Shown piece by piece: positions 12,620 to 22,415 of a stretch of 64,000 bases of DNA. The notes under the pieces are model-generated. The model worked only from the letters and a program-made list of their open reading frames with translations. It did not search any database and had not been told where the DNA came from. Numbering within the stretch: the stretch's first letter is position 1; each line of letters starts with the position of its first letter. The position numbers were made by a program, and so were the translations under genes. This stretch comes from Pogona vitticeps (lineage: Eukaryota > Chordata > Lepidosauria > Squamata > Agamidae): the NCBI RefSeq assembly GCF_051106095.1, contig NC_135785.1:92917001-92981000 (forward strand). The letters are read 5' to 3'.

Positions 12620-12740
12620 CGTTTCATCCTTACAATAATCTTCATCTACACAAAAGCCCTATGAGGTACCATAGGTCAGGTTGAGACTGAGTTACTGGTC
12701 TGAAGTCCCAGTCCAATGCTCTGCCCACTGCATCAAAGGG
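12620..12740 (-). repeat. tRNA-derived SINE (family B) fragment
   Basis: The minus strand contains the family body in degraded form: the GTGGGCAGAGCATTGGACTG head and the CCTCATAGGGC motif corresponding to the conserved CCTCACAGGG block of family B. It is an old and partial copy. Confidence 0.5.
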
Positions 12741-13862
12741 GGAAATAGCCAACAGAGTCCAAACGAGGCAGTGTGACCTAAAGGTTCAAGGGAAATGTAA
12801 GCCTCGAAAAGCAAAGAAGTAAAATCAAACTGCGTCCCTGTTGCTATATGGCCCTACGTCCTCCTAACTATTGCCACCCGCCACTTCTTCGTTTGCCTCA
12901 TTACACAGACACACACAGACACAGACACAGACACACACACAGATTTAGAGGTGAGGTGTCCTCCTCTCCCCCATCTAGGGGGGTGGTATAGAGTTTTGAG
13001 TATTGCACAAGGAAATTGGTATAATCTAGTGTCAGCATTCCAGTGTATTCTTTTGACTGTGGTATGCTTATGGGTACAAATAGTTTTGTTGCATTTACTT
13101 TTATTCTGTTCCTTCGAAGAGGGAAATAAATTGCATAAACATCTCTTTTTTTAAAAAAAGCCCATAAAGTGTTTGTATGTAGGAAGACAACTGTTTTTTT
13201 TTTTTCTGGAGTCTGAAAGCAGCTCTCCAAAAGTAGCTAGGATCTTGAAAGTGCATGAGGTTTCCCTTGGCTACTAGTCTCTGATCCAGTACAGTATAGT
13301 CTGTTTTTGTGCGATGTGATCTGATCTTTTGATCTGGTGATTGGGTTTGCACAAATTTTCTTGTGCAATATTCTAAACATGGTATGTATTGGTAAAACAT
13401 AACATTTTCATCTGCTTGTGCAAAAACCAAAATATGCTTGTAGTTATCTTAAGGTTTTCTCCGCCCACAGCTGCCTTAGGGAGAGATATTGCAAGTGTTC
13501 TCAACCCCATTCTGTAGGAGGCCACTGCTCTAGAGAACCTGGAAAAACAAGTTTTTAAAAAGACACTTTAGAACTCTGACAATGCCGAAGAAATCACCTG
13601 AAAGATATTCAAGCACAAACAATATCTTGAAAAGTCACAGTGTTCAACTCACAGACATCAAAATGTGTAAGAAGAAGGACAGAGAATAGTACGCCCAGCT
13701 GCAGAGCTGTGATTCAGAGGAACTGATCTTGTGACCTTAAGTCATCTGAGAGCACATGATACAGAAATCATACCTAAGCATTTCTAAAGCCTAGGGTTGT
13801 GACACTTCATAAGTTGCTGGACTGCAGCTAGGGTCATATTCTAGGCCTTCAAATCTGGGCAG
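12741..13862. other. Unique DNA with a CA-rich tract
   Basis: A compound (ACACAG)n/(CA)n tract lies at 12904-12941. No gene was recognised. Confidence 0.45.
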
Positions 13863-13878
13863 CCTAATTTTCATATTA

Positions 13879-14233
13879 AAAAGGGACATGGTGGCGCTGC
13901 AGGCTAAACCGCAGAAGCCTGTGCTGCAGGGTCAGAAGACCAAGCAGTTGTAAGATCGAATCCACGCGACAGAGTGAGCTCCCGTCGCTTGTCCCAGCTC
14001 CCGCCAACCTAGCGGTTCGAAAGCATGCAAATGCAAGTAGATAAATAGGGACCACTTCGGTGGGAAGGTAACAGCGTTCCGTGTCTAAGTCGCACTGGCC
14101 ATGTGACCACGGAAGATTGTCTTCGGACAAAATGCTGGCTCTATGGCTTGGAAACGGGGATGAGCACCGCCCCCTAGAGTTAAACACGACTGGACAAAAA
14201 AAATTGTCAAGGGGAACCTTTACCTTTTTTTAA
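13879..14233 (+). repeat. Sauria-type tRNA-derived SINE with perfect 16-bp target-site duplication
   Basis: The element has a tRNA-like head (GTGGCGCTGCAGGCTAAACC and AAGATCGAATCCACGCGACA), then the typical body blocks AGCTCCCGTCGC, CCAACCTAGCGGTTCGAAAG and TAGATAAATAGGGACCAC, then ACACGACTGGAC and GGGGAACCTTTACCTTTTTT. The tail resembles the BovB LINE 3' end, the known source of Sauria SINE mobility. It is flanked by a perfect direct repeat, CCTAATTTTCATATTA, at 13863-13878 and 14234-14249. Perfect duplication with a diverged body points to moderate or young age. Internal Pol III boxes are present but function is not shown. Confidence 0.9.
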
Positions 14234-14359
14234 CCTAATTTTCATATTAGGCTAATTAAAAGCTGAGAATTTGGACCAGCTAAAGGTACAGTGGCTCATG
14301 AGGTAACGTCTCAAGAATGTAGATTAAAACATGGACAGCCAGACAACATTACAACTCTT

Positions 14360-14460
14360 AATTGTAGGTCCCAACATCCCTCGCCATTGACAATGTGAGA
14401 TAGGGATTATGGGAGTTGCAGTCCAACAATATTTAGAGGACCATCAGTTGCCTACCTTTG
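14360..14460. repeat. Foldback-MITE relic (one arm)
   Basis: The stretch includes GGGAGTTGCAGTCCAACAAT followed by TTTAGAGGACCATCAGTTGC, resembling one arm of the hAT-type foldback family seen complete at 36207-36344. The second arm is too degraded to bound. Confidence 0.4.
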
Positions 14461-14796
14461 AGAGCTAAGCAGATCTGGACCAGATAAAAGTGGGCAGAGG
14501 GCCAAAGGAAAATGTGGGTTTGGAAACCTCCTCTGTATGTTCTCCCCAATGGTATCAATAAATAGTTAATGGAGTGGAAAAACAATATATTACCATGTTA
14601 GGAAACTACAAATCATCATACTAAATCTAAACATGCTCTATGACATCTAAAATGAAAAGCAGAAATGATACACCAATCACATAATTTTAAAGAAGTCTAT
14701 GATTTATGATTCATTAGAAGTTGGTCTATCTAAACTGCAGACAAGAAGATGATTGAGGGGTCTTTGAGTCCAATAAATACATTTCCGTTTGAGATG
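14461..14796. other. Unique DNA
   Basis: Nothing recognisable was seen. Confidence 0.4.
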
Positions 14797-15040
14797 TTAT
14801 GGACTGCAGTTAGCTTTTTCAGCCACGTCATCTCTGAAGCATCTGTTGCTTAGCCTTAAAAGGTGACATAGTCTTTTGCCAGTTGTAATTGAATTCGTTA
14901 GAAATATGAAGCAGTTCCTCCTTTTTGGCGGGAAATGACAACTGAGCCTCTTTTGAAACATCAACAGATTTATTTGCTTTAACATTTGGTGATTCCACAA
15001 CAACTTCTACAGAATCAAAACAACTAAGATTAGGTAACTG
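14797..15040 (-). pseudogene. Protein-like fragment, probable decayed (processed?) pseudogene
   Basis: On the minus strand a frame of about 70 codons reads ...PNLSCFDSVEVVVESPNVK..., then SFPAKKEELLHISNEFNYNW and QKTMSPFKAKQQML. The composition looks like a real soluble protein rather than random translation. A one-base frame change after QQML restores RDDVAEKANCSP, and a stop lies just upstream of the fragment. No acceptor/donor pair brackets it well. I do not recognise the parent protein. It may be a retrocopy fragment or a degenerate exon. Confidence 0.35.
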
Positions 15041-15059
15041 TCCATAACGTGATTATGAA

Positions 15060-16080
15060 AACTCCGTCTGTAAATTGGGAAAGTTTATTGAGGGGCTGGT
15101 CCAAATCGCTCCCGGTCTGTAGGTTTCCTCAATGGAGCACTCTGCACCGCACATATCGTTCCACAGCAAGGAGGTCTGGCCCAGTCTCCCTCCTGTGGTG
15201 GTTGGTTGAAGGATTGATCCGGTCTGATCACCTTCCTCCAGTGACTTTGACCTCGTGGAAATACCACAACCGTCCATTCTAGTGTCTCCGTCGCCGATCC
15301 TTTTCCGTTTCTTAGCCCCGGGTCTGGTAATAATCCTCCCACTTTCTGATTGGACCTTCCCCCCTGAACCAGGCGTCTACAGCTCGGAGCACACACAGCC
15401 ATCATCCTTCATACCACTCCAATCATGGTAGTATCTTGGCTGGGGCTTCCCTGCCTCCCTGCTCTGCTGACCAATCTGGCGAGGAAGTGGGGTGACACAT
15501 CTCCCCACTCAGCTGCTGTTTGGTCAGCAGCACAGGGAGATGGAAAAGCGATCAGTGTAGCACAAAGGATGACAGCCATATATGCCATACTACAAGTGGT
15601 AGGTGGACACCCAGTTTGGGGGGAGGGTCCAATTGGACTGGCCACCTGTGTTGGCAAGCTTTGTATTTGTCTCCCTTGAGAGACAAATATGAAGCTCCCA
15701 TCTCTAGTTCCTACTTTTACTTCTGCAGTGACATAAAGGGGAAGAAGCACATCTGGGCTGCCCTGAGCCTAAAGTACCACTTATGCTGATTTTGGTTTCC
15801 GTTCTTTGCCAGCCTTCACTTACCAAGATTTTTTTTAAAAGTTCAGCAGCATTTAGTCACATACTGTAGATCTCCACTTCATTTTCTTTTTCATTTAGAT
15901 TTTTAAAATGCTCTTCAATATATAATTATTGGAGTCTGCCCGTGTGTTTTCAAGAGTTTTTCTATGATTTTAAGTTTTGTTTTTTAATAATATTTAACTT
16001 ACTGAATGTGAAAACACATAGATAATTTTTTTTATGTTTTATTTATTTTTAAATTGTGATTATTAATTGACATAAATTAA
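15060..16080. other. Moderately GC-rich unique or unclassified repeat DNA
   Basis: Several overlapping open frames of 74-113 codons on both strands (15049-15789) have no family motif. A short palindrome TTTGTCTCCCTTGAGAGACAAA lies at 15667-15688. GC content is higher than in neighbouring DNA and could mark an unrecognised repeat. Confidence 0.35.
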
Positions 16081-16125
16081 GAGAGACCCACAGTGCATTT
16101 GAGGGAATAGGAAGGGGGGAGGGCA

Positions 16126-17150
16126 TTGGAGGGGGCAGCCATTGAGGTGGTGCTGGGTAGGGGAAGGAATGGCGGTGGGGGTAGAACATGCCCACATAGG
16201 AGAAGAGAGGTTAGATATCTTACATCTATCCCCTCTTCTAGTCCCACCCCCAACGAGATAGTATCAGGTGATCATGTCAGCAAACCCTCAAGCCACACAG
16301 TGCTGTTGATGAATGCCAGGTCAGTACAAAATAAGACTGCCCTCATCCATGATGTAATTCTGGATGAGGGTGCTGACCTGGCATGCATTACTGAGACCTG
16401 GGTGGGAGAGGAGGGTGGTGTCCCCCTCTCCCAGCTGTGTCTGTCTGGGTACTTGGTCCAGCACCAATGTCGCTCGGAGGGTCGGGGAGGGGGAGTTGCT
16501 ATAGTCTATAGGAGTTCTATCTCCTTGACCAGGCTTCCTATTGCTTTGAGAGGAGGTGTTGAGGGCCTGTATTGTGTGTTGGGCTTGCGAGACAGATTGG
16601 GCATTCTGTTGGTATACCGCCCACCCTGCTGCATAACAACAGTCTCCCTGCCTGTGCTGATGGAGGTAGTCTCGGACCTGGTGTTGAGGACTCCCAGGCT
16701 GTTGGTGCTGGGGAACCTCAACATTCATGCTGAGGCGGCCTTGACAGGGGCGGCTCAGGACTTCATGGCCGCCATGACAGCCATGGGGGTGTTTCAATGT
16801 ATCATCAGCCCGACACATGAGAAGGGCCATACCTTGGATATGGTTTTCTCAAGAGGATTGGAAGATGTTGGTTTGGATGTGGAGGGGCTGGTGTTGACCC
16901 CATTGTCATGGTCAGACCACTTCCTGGTCAAGTTTAGTCTATTAGCTTCTTCTACCCTCTGCAAGGGTGGGGGATCTATTAAGATGATCCACCCTCGGAG
17001 ACTAATGGGTCCCGATGGTTTCCTGAATGCTCTGGGGGATTATCCATCTGATATGGTTGGTGCTCCTGTCGAAGCTCAGGTCACCCTATGGAATAGGGAG
17101 ATGAGCCAGGCAGTTGACATGATTGCGCCTAAGCACCATCTCCCTTCATG
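16126..17150 (+). CDS. L2-type LINE endonuclease domain (partial)
   Basis: An open frame from ATG 16126 encodes, after a Gly/Arg-rich leader, an endonuclease/exonuclease/phosphatase fold: NARSVQNK near residue 63, ITETWVG near residue 88, IVYRSS, LLVYRPP, LGNLNIH (usually GDFN/GDLN in active copies), THEKGHTLDMVFSRG and SDHFLVKFSLL near residue 265. The domain nicks target DNA to prime reverse transcription. The frame runs by chance into the inserted BovB until 17400. The N in LGNLN at a normally acidic position suggests loss of activity. Confidence 0.75.
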
Positions 17151-20100
17151 GATTGCTGCCTTGTCATGGCCAAGGGGCTTGAGTAACTCAGAGAAGCTAT
17201 GGGCTATGCCGTGCAGGGACACCGAAGATGGACAGGACATAGTGGAGAGTTCAACTAAACGCAATCCACCTGGAGTAGGAAATGGCAATACCACTCCAGT
17301 ATCTTTGCCAAGAACGCCCCATGATCAGAAACAAAAGGCTAAAAGGTATGACGCTAGAAGATGGGCCCCTCAGGTCGGAAGGCGTCCACCATGCTACTGA
17401 GGAAGTGTGGAGGACAAGTACAAGTAGCTCCAGAGCTAATGAAGTGGTTGGGCCAAAGCTGAAAGGACGCTCAGCTGTGGACATGCCTGGAAGTGAAAGT
17501 AAGGTCCGATGCTGCAAAGAAAAATATTGCATAGGAACCTGGAATGTAAGATCTATGAACCTTGGGAAGCTGGAGGTGGTCAAACAGGAGATGGCAAGAA
17601 TAAACATCGACATCCTGGGCATCAGTGAACTAAAATGGACAGGAATGGGCAAATTCAGCTCAGATGATTATCATATCTACTATTGTGGGCAAGAATCCCA
17701 TAGAAGGAATGGAGTGGCCCTCATAGTCAACAAAAGAGTGGGAAAAGCTGTAATGGGATACAATCTCAAAAATGATAGAACGATGTCAATACGAATCCAA
17801 GGCAGACCTTTCAACATCACAATAATCCAAGTTTATGCACCAATCAGCATTGCTGAGGAGACTGAAATTGACCAGTTTTATGAAGATTTACAACACCTTC
17901 TGGAACTGACTCCAAAGAAAGATGTTCTTCTCATTCTAGGGGACTGGAACGCTAAAGTAGGGAGCCAAGAGATAAAAGGAACAACAGGGATGTTTGGCTT
18001 TGGAGTTCAGAATGAAGCAGGACAAAGGCTAATAGAGTTTTGTCAAAAGAATAAGCTGGTGATCACAAACACTCTTTTCCAACAACACAAGAGGCGACTC
18101 TATACATGGAAATCATCAGATGGGCAATATCGAAATCAGATTGATTATATTCTCTGCAGCCAAAGATGGAGAAGCTCTATAGAGTCAGCAAAAACAAGAC
18201 CTGGAGCTGACTGCGGCTCTGATCATCAGCTTCTCATAGCAAAATTCAAGCTTAGACTGAAGAGAGTAGGAAAAACCACTGGGCCACTCAGGTATAATCT
18301 AAACCAAATCCCTTATGAATACACAGTGGAAGTAAAGAACAGATTTAAGGAACTAGATTTGGTGAACAGAGTGCCTGAAGAACTTTGGACGGAGGCTCAT
18401 AACATTGTCCAGGAGGCAGCAACAAAAACCATCCCAAAGAAAAGGAAATGCGAGAAAGCAAAGTGGCTGTTCAACGAGGCCTTAGAAATAGCAGAGAGGA
18501 GAGGGGAAGCAAAATGCAAGGGAGATAAGGAAAGTTACAGAAAATTGAATGCAGACTTCCAAAGAATAGCAAGGAGAGACAAGAGGGCCTTCTTAAATGA
18601 ACAATGCAAAGAAATAGAGGAAAATAACAGAAAAGGAAAAACCAGAGATCTGTTCAGGAAAATTGGAGATATTAGAGGAACATTTTGCGCAAAGATGGAC
18701 ATGATAAAGGACAAAAATGGGAGAGGCCTAACAGAAGCAGAAGACATCAAGAAGAGGTGGCAAGAATACACAGAGGAATTATATCAGAAAGATTTGGATA
18801 TCCCGGACAACCCAGACAATGTAGTTGCTGACCTTGAGCCAGACATCCTGGAGAGTGAAGTCAAGTGGGCCCTAGAAAGCCTGGCTAACAACAAGGCCAG
18901 TGGAGGTGATGGCATTCCAGTTGAACTATTTAAAATCTTGAAAGATGATGCTGTTAAGGTGCTACATTCAATATGCCAGCAAGTTTGGAAAACCCAACAG
19001 TGGCCAGAGGATTGGAAAAGATCAGTCTACATCCCAACCCCAAAGAAAGGCAGTGCTAAAGAATGCTCCAACTACCGTACAATTGCACTCATTTCACATG
19101 CTAGCAAGGTTATGCTCAAAATCCTCCAAGGTAGGCTTCAGCAGTATGTGGACCGAGAACTCCCAGAAGTACAAGCTGGATTCCGAAGAGGCAGAGGAAC
19201 TAGAGACCAAATTGCTAACCTGCGCTGGATTATGGAGAAAGCCAGAGAGTTCCAGAAAAATATCTACTTCTGCTTCATTGACTATGCAAAAGCCTTTGAC
19301 TGTGTCGACCACAGCAAACTATGGCAAGTTCTTAAAGAAATGGGAGTGCCTGACCACCTTATCCATCTCCTGAGAAACCTATATGTGGGACAGGAAGCAA
19401 CAGTTAGAACTGGATATGGAACAACTGATTGGTTCAAAATTGGGAAAGGAGTACGACAAGGCTGTATATTGTCTTCCTGCTTATTTAACTTATATGCAGA
19501 ATACATCATGCGGAAGGCTGGACTGGAGGAATCCCAAGCCGGAATTAAGATTGTCGGAAGAAATATCAACAACCTCCGATATGCAGATGATACCACTCTG
19601 ATGGCAGAAAGTGAGGAGGAATTAAAGAACCTTGTAATGAGGGTGAAAGAGAAGAGTGCAAAAAACGGTCTGAAACTCAACATAAAAAAAACTAAGATCA
19701 TGGCCACTGGTCCCATCGTCTCCTGGGAAATAGAAGGGGAAGATATGGAGGCAGTGTCAGATTTTATCTTCCTGGGCTCCATGATCACTGCAGAGGGAGA
19801 CAGCAGCCACGAAATTAAAAGACGCCTGCTTCTTGGGAGGAAAGCGATGACAAATCTTGACAGCATCTTTAAAAGCAGAGACATCACCTTGCCAACAAAA
19901 GTCCACGTAGTCAAAGCTATGGTTTTTACAGTAGTGATGTATGGAAGTGAGAGGTGGACCATAAAGAAAGCAGACCGCCGAAAAATTGATGCCTTTGAAT
20001 TGTGGTGCTGGAGGAGACTCTTGAGAATCCCCTGGACTGCAAGGAGAACAAACCTATCAATTCTAAAGGAAATCAACCCTGAGTGCTCACTGGAAGGACA

Positions 20101-20364
20101 GATCCTGAAGCTGAGGCTCCAGTACTTTGGCCATCTCATGAGAAGAGAAGACTCCTTGGAAAAAACCTTGATGTTAGGAAAGTGCGACAGCAAGTGGAGA
20201 AGGGGACAACCGAGGATGAGATGGCTGGACAGTGTCTGCGAAGCAACCAACATGAATTTGACACAACTCCGGGAGGCAGTGGAAGATAGGAGGGCCTGCC
20301 GTGCTCTGGTCCATGGGGTCACAAAGAGTCGGACATGACTAAACGACTAAACGAAATGAAACGA
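17151..20364 (+). mobile_element. Full-length BovB (RTE clade) LINE with 16-bp target-site duplication
   Basis: The insertion interrupts the L2-type LINE and is bounded by ACCATCTCCCTTCATG (17135-17150) and ACCATCTCCCTGCATG (20365-20380), a 16-bp duplication with one mismatch. Its 5' end starts GATTGCTGCCTTGTCATGGC and runs through CTATGGGCTATGCCGTGCAG, as expected for BovB. The 3' end runs through GGTCACAAAGAGTCGGACAT and GACTAAACGACTAAACG. Length (3214 bp) matches complete BovB, about 3.2 kb. BovB is abundant in squamates and is known for horizontal transfer between vertebrate lineages. The single long open ORF makes this a young copy. Confidence 0.95.
17282..20338 (+). CDS. BovB ORF: endonuclease-reverse transcriptase, 1018 codons, uninterrupted
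   Basis: The ORF encodes an N-terminal endonuclease with GTWNVRSMN (about residues 86-94), ISELKW (about 114), QVYAP (about 183), GDWNAKVG (about 220) and GSDHQLL (about 312). A reverse transcriptase follows with FRRGRGTRDQ (about 634), CFIDYAKAFDCVDH (about 663), GVRQGCILSSCLFNLYAEYI (about 722) and the catalytic YADDTTL (about 766). The C-terminus carries ELWCWRRLLRIPWTARRTN and ends VHGVTKSRT. All catalytic motifs expected for the RTE clade are visible, no stop or frame change is present, and length fits the family. ATG 17282 is the first in frame; internal starts near 17321 are possible. The protein would bind its own RNA, nick DNA and prime cDNA synthesis at the target. Such ORFs are often mis-annotated as craniofacial development protein 2-like. 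Activity is not shown. Confidence 0.93.
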   Translation: MAIPLQYLCQERPMIRNKRLKGMTLEDGPLRSEGVHHATEEVWRTSTSSSRANEVVGPKLKGRSAVDMPGSESKVRCCKEKYCIGTWNVRSMNLGKLEVVKQEMARINIDILGISELKWTGMGKFSSDDYHIYYCGQESHRRNGVALIVNKRVGKAVMGYNLKNDRTMSIRIQGRPFNITIIQVYAPISIAEETEIDQFYEDLQHLLELTPKKDVLLILGDWNAKVGSQEIKGTTGMFGFGVQNEAGQRLIEFCQKNKLVITNTLFQQHKRRLYTWKSSDGQYRNQIDYILCSQRWRSSIESAKTRPGADCGSDHQLLIAKFKLRLKRVGKTTGPLRYNLNQIPYEYTVEVKNRFKELDLVNRVPEELWTEAHNIVQEAATKTIPKKRKCEKAKWLFNEALEIAERRGEAKCKGDKESYRKLNADFQRIARRDKRAFLNEQCKEIEENNRKGKTRDLFRKIGDIRGTFCAKMDMIKDKNGRGLTEAEDIKKRWQEYTEELYQKDLDIPDNPDNVVADLEPDILESEVKWALESLANNKASGGDGIPVELFKILKDDAVKVLHSICQQVWKTQQWPEDWKRSVYIPTPKKGSAKECSNYRTIALISHASKVMLKILQGRLQQYVDRELPEVQAGFRRGRGTRDQIANLRWIMEKAREFQKNIYFCFIDYAKAFDCVDHSKLWQVLKEMGVPDHLIHLLRNLYVGQEATVRTGYGTTDWFKIGKGVRQGCILSSCLFNLYAEYIMRKAGLEESQAGIKIVGRNINNLRYADDTTLMAESEEELKNLVMRVKEKSAKNGLKLNIKKTKIMATGPIVSWEIEGEDMEAVSDFIFLGSMITAEGDSSHEIKRRLLLGRKAMTNLDSIFKSRDITLPTKVHVVKAMVFTVVMYGSERWTIKKADRRKIDAFELWCWRRLLRIPWTARRTNLSILKEINPECSLEGQILKLRLQYFGHLMRREDSLEKTLMLGKCDSKWRRGQPRMRWLDSVCEATNMNLTQLREAVEDRRACRALVHGVTKSRT

Positions 20365-20865
20365 ACCATCTCCCTGCATGCAGAGCCCAGACATCTCCTT
20401 GGTATACTTCTGAACTGCGGGCAATGATGCGAGAGTGGAGACAGCTGGAGTGCAGGTGGAGGAAATGCCACTGGGAGGCTGATCGAACATGACTTAGAGC
20501 CCAATATCGGGCCTATTTCGTGGCAATACGGCTGGTGAAACGGCAGTATTTCTCCAGCCGTATTGCTTTCTCAGAATGTCATCCAGCAGAGCTGTTTCAG
20601 GTGGTCCGGGATCTTCTTTAACGGGAAATCCAGTGGAGGTCCTGGACTGTTCATCAGCTCACTGTGATGAGTTTGCTATTCATTTTGTGGGAAAAATCAC
20701 TCGGATTCGCAGTGGGTTGAACTCTACCGTTACTGCAGAATCAGAAGATGTGTCCAGTGTGCCATGCTTAGGTCAAATATTAATGGATGAGTTTCAGTTG
20801 TTGAGACCTGAGGATGTGGACATGGTGCTTGGATCTGTCTGTTCTACCACCACTCTGCTCGACCC

Positions 20866-21450
20866 TTGCCCATATTGGCTAATTGGAAGATCTGCCGGGG
20901 GGGTTGCACCTGGGTCCAGGAGGCCGTTAATGCCTCTTTGAGAGAGGGAGTGGTCCCTACCACCTTGAAAGAGGCAGTAATTCGGCCACTCCTAAAAAAG
21001 ACTAACCTGGACCCAAGGTTGGTGGTTAACTACCGACCAGTGGCGAAGCTCCCTTATTTGGGCAAAATGTTGGAGTGGGTTGTGGCCGGGCAACTCCAGG
21101 CGCTGCTGGATGAAACAGATTTTCTGGATCCATTTCAATCGGGTTTCAGGCCGGGTTTTGGTACAGAGACTGCCTTGGTCGCCCTGTACGATGACCTTTG
21201 CCAGGAGAGAGACAGGGGGAGTGTGACCCTGTTGATACTCCTGGACCTCTCGGTGGCTTTTGACACCATCGACCATGGTGTCCTTCTGGATAGGCTGGCT
21301 GGGTTGGGAGTTGGGGGCACTGCTTTACGGTGGTTCCACTCCTTCCTGGCTGACTGTCCAGAGGGTGGTGCTGGGGGACAGTTGCTCTGTCCCATGGCAT
21401 TTACATCATGGGGTTCCTCAGGGCTTGATACTATCCCCCATGCTGTTTAA
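20866..21450 (+). CDS. L2-type LINE reverse transcriptase fragment
   Basis: This open frame carries RT motifs: VIRPLLKKTNLDPRLVVNYR, VAKLPYLGKMLEWVVAGQL, FQSGFRPGFGTETALVALYD, TLLILLDLSVAFDTIDHGVL and LRWFHSFLADC. The next motif (usually GVPQGSVLSPMLFNIYM) is shifted into another frame at about 21410-21480 (HHGVPQGLILSPMLFNISMK). The frame is part of the split LINE described above and is inactive. Confidence 0.8.
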   Translation: MPILANWKICRGGCTWVQEAVNASLREGVVPTTLKEAVIRPLLKKTNLDPRLVVNYRPVAKLPYLGKMLEWVVAGQLQALLDETDFLDPFQSGFRPGFGTETALVALYDDLCQERDRGSVTLLILLDLSVAFDTIDHGVLLDRLAGLGVGGTALRWFHSFLADCPEGGAGGQLLCPMAFTSWGSSGLDTIPHAV

Positions 21451-21554
21451 CATCTCCATGAAACTGCTGGGAGAGTCATCAGGAGGTTTGGACTGAGGAG
21501 TCAGCAATATGCTGAAAACACTCAGCTCTACCTCTCATTTTCCACCAATCCAGG

Positions 21555-21978
21555 TGTGACGGCTGCGATGACGTCACCTGCCTATCATGGTTATGCTGGA
21601 ACCCATCTGCCTATAGCAGAGCAGGAGGTGGGACTCCAGGAGGTGGAGCTGTGTATATAAGGGGGCGGAGTGAATGATGTGAGTTAGTTAGGAGTCAAGA
21701 GTTATGGAGAGTTAGAGTTAGAGTTGAGAGTTATGAAGAGTTAAGGTCTGAGTGATAGTGTGTATGAGGGGATACTTTATTATTACTGATTGCCTTTTTA
21801 TTTTAGTTGATAAAGTGATTTACCATTCCTTCTGTTGTTATCAATAAAATACAAGTTTTTATTTTTAAAATCATACATTTGTCTGAAGAGTCTTATGAAG
21901 GAGTGGTTGGTGGCAGCGTAAATAAAGTGTGAATGAGAGAGTGTCCTGACCATTGTGACGTGAAAGAGGGACGTCACA
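21555..21978 (+). mobile_element. Solo LTR, related to the Gmr1-like LTRs of this window
   Basis: A 424-bp block interrupts the L2-type LINE between CAATCCAGG and TGAGACAG. It begins TGTGACGG and ends CGTCACA (perfect 7-base terminal inversion), holds a TATA box (GTGTATATAAGG, about 21651) and an AATAAA signal (about 21843), and near its end has GTGGTTGGTGGCAGCGTAAA. That last segment closely resembles the end of the 28-kb element's LTR (ATGGTTGGTGGCAGCTTAGT). No internal region is attached, so it is a solo LTR. The 5-bp flanks are CCAGG and ACATG, an imperfect match, suggesting some age. Confidence 0.8.
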
Positions 21979-22415
21979 ACATGTGAGACAGTCTCTGTGC
22001 TGAACTTGTGTCTGGACTTGATAATGGACTGGATGAGGGTTAATAAATTGAAACTCAATCCAGACAAGACGGATGTGCTGTTAGTAGGTGCTTCACCAGA
22101 CAGGCTGGAGGGCCATTTCCCCTCCCTGAATGGGGTTACACTCCCCCTAAGGGACAGAGTCCGCAGCCTGGGGGTGCTCCTGGACCCCAGTCTAACTTTG
22201 GAAGCCCAGGTGGACTCGGTGGCCAGAGGCGCCTTCCTTCAGCTGCGGAAATTATACCAGCTGCGGCCCTACCTGGACAAGCAGAGTCTTATGATAGTTA
22301 AACACGCACTGGTAACATCTTGCATAGATTACTGGAATGCGCTCTACATGTGGCTGCCTTTGAAGACAGTCCGACGACTGCAACTGATCGAGAATCGAGC
22401 TGCGCGGCTGGTGTA

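Larger units (their letters stand above)
16090..22415 (+). mobile_element. L2-type LINE, nearly full length, split by BovB and a solo LTR
   Basis: Three collinear pieces (16090-17150, 20381-21554, 21979-22415) form one LINE. Piece one carries an apurinic-type endonuclease: LLMNARSVQNKTALIHD, ITETWVGEEGG and SDHFLVKF. Piece two continues the linker (WYTSELRAMMREWRQ) and the reverse transcriptase: VNYRPVAKLPYLGKMLEWV, FQSGFRPGFGTETALVALYD, LLILLDLSVAFDTIDHG. Piece three has MDWMRVNKLKLNPDKTDVLL and VRSLGVLLDPSLTLEAQV. The order endonuclease-RT and the motif style place it in the CR1/L2 group. The frame is broken in several places and the active-site region is altered (QYAEN where QYADD is expected), so it is inactive. 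The 5' GC-rich stretch at 16100-16250 may be its 5' UTR. A 3' tail is not evident after 22415. Confidence 0.85.

Noticed and set aside
19282-20322. A 346-codon minus-strand frame
   Set aside because: It is the antisense of the BovB reverse-transcriptase ORF and carries no independent motif.
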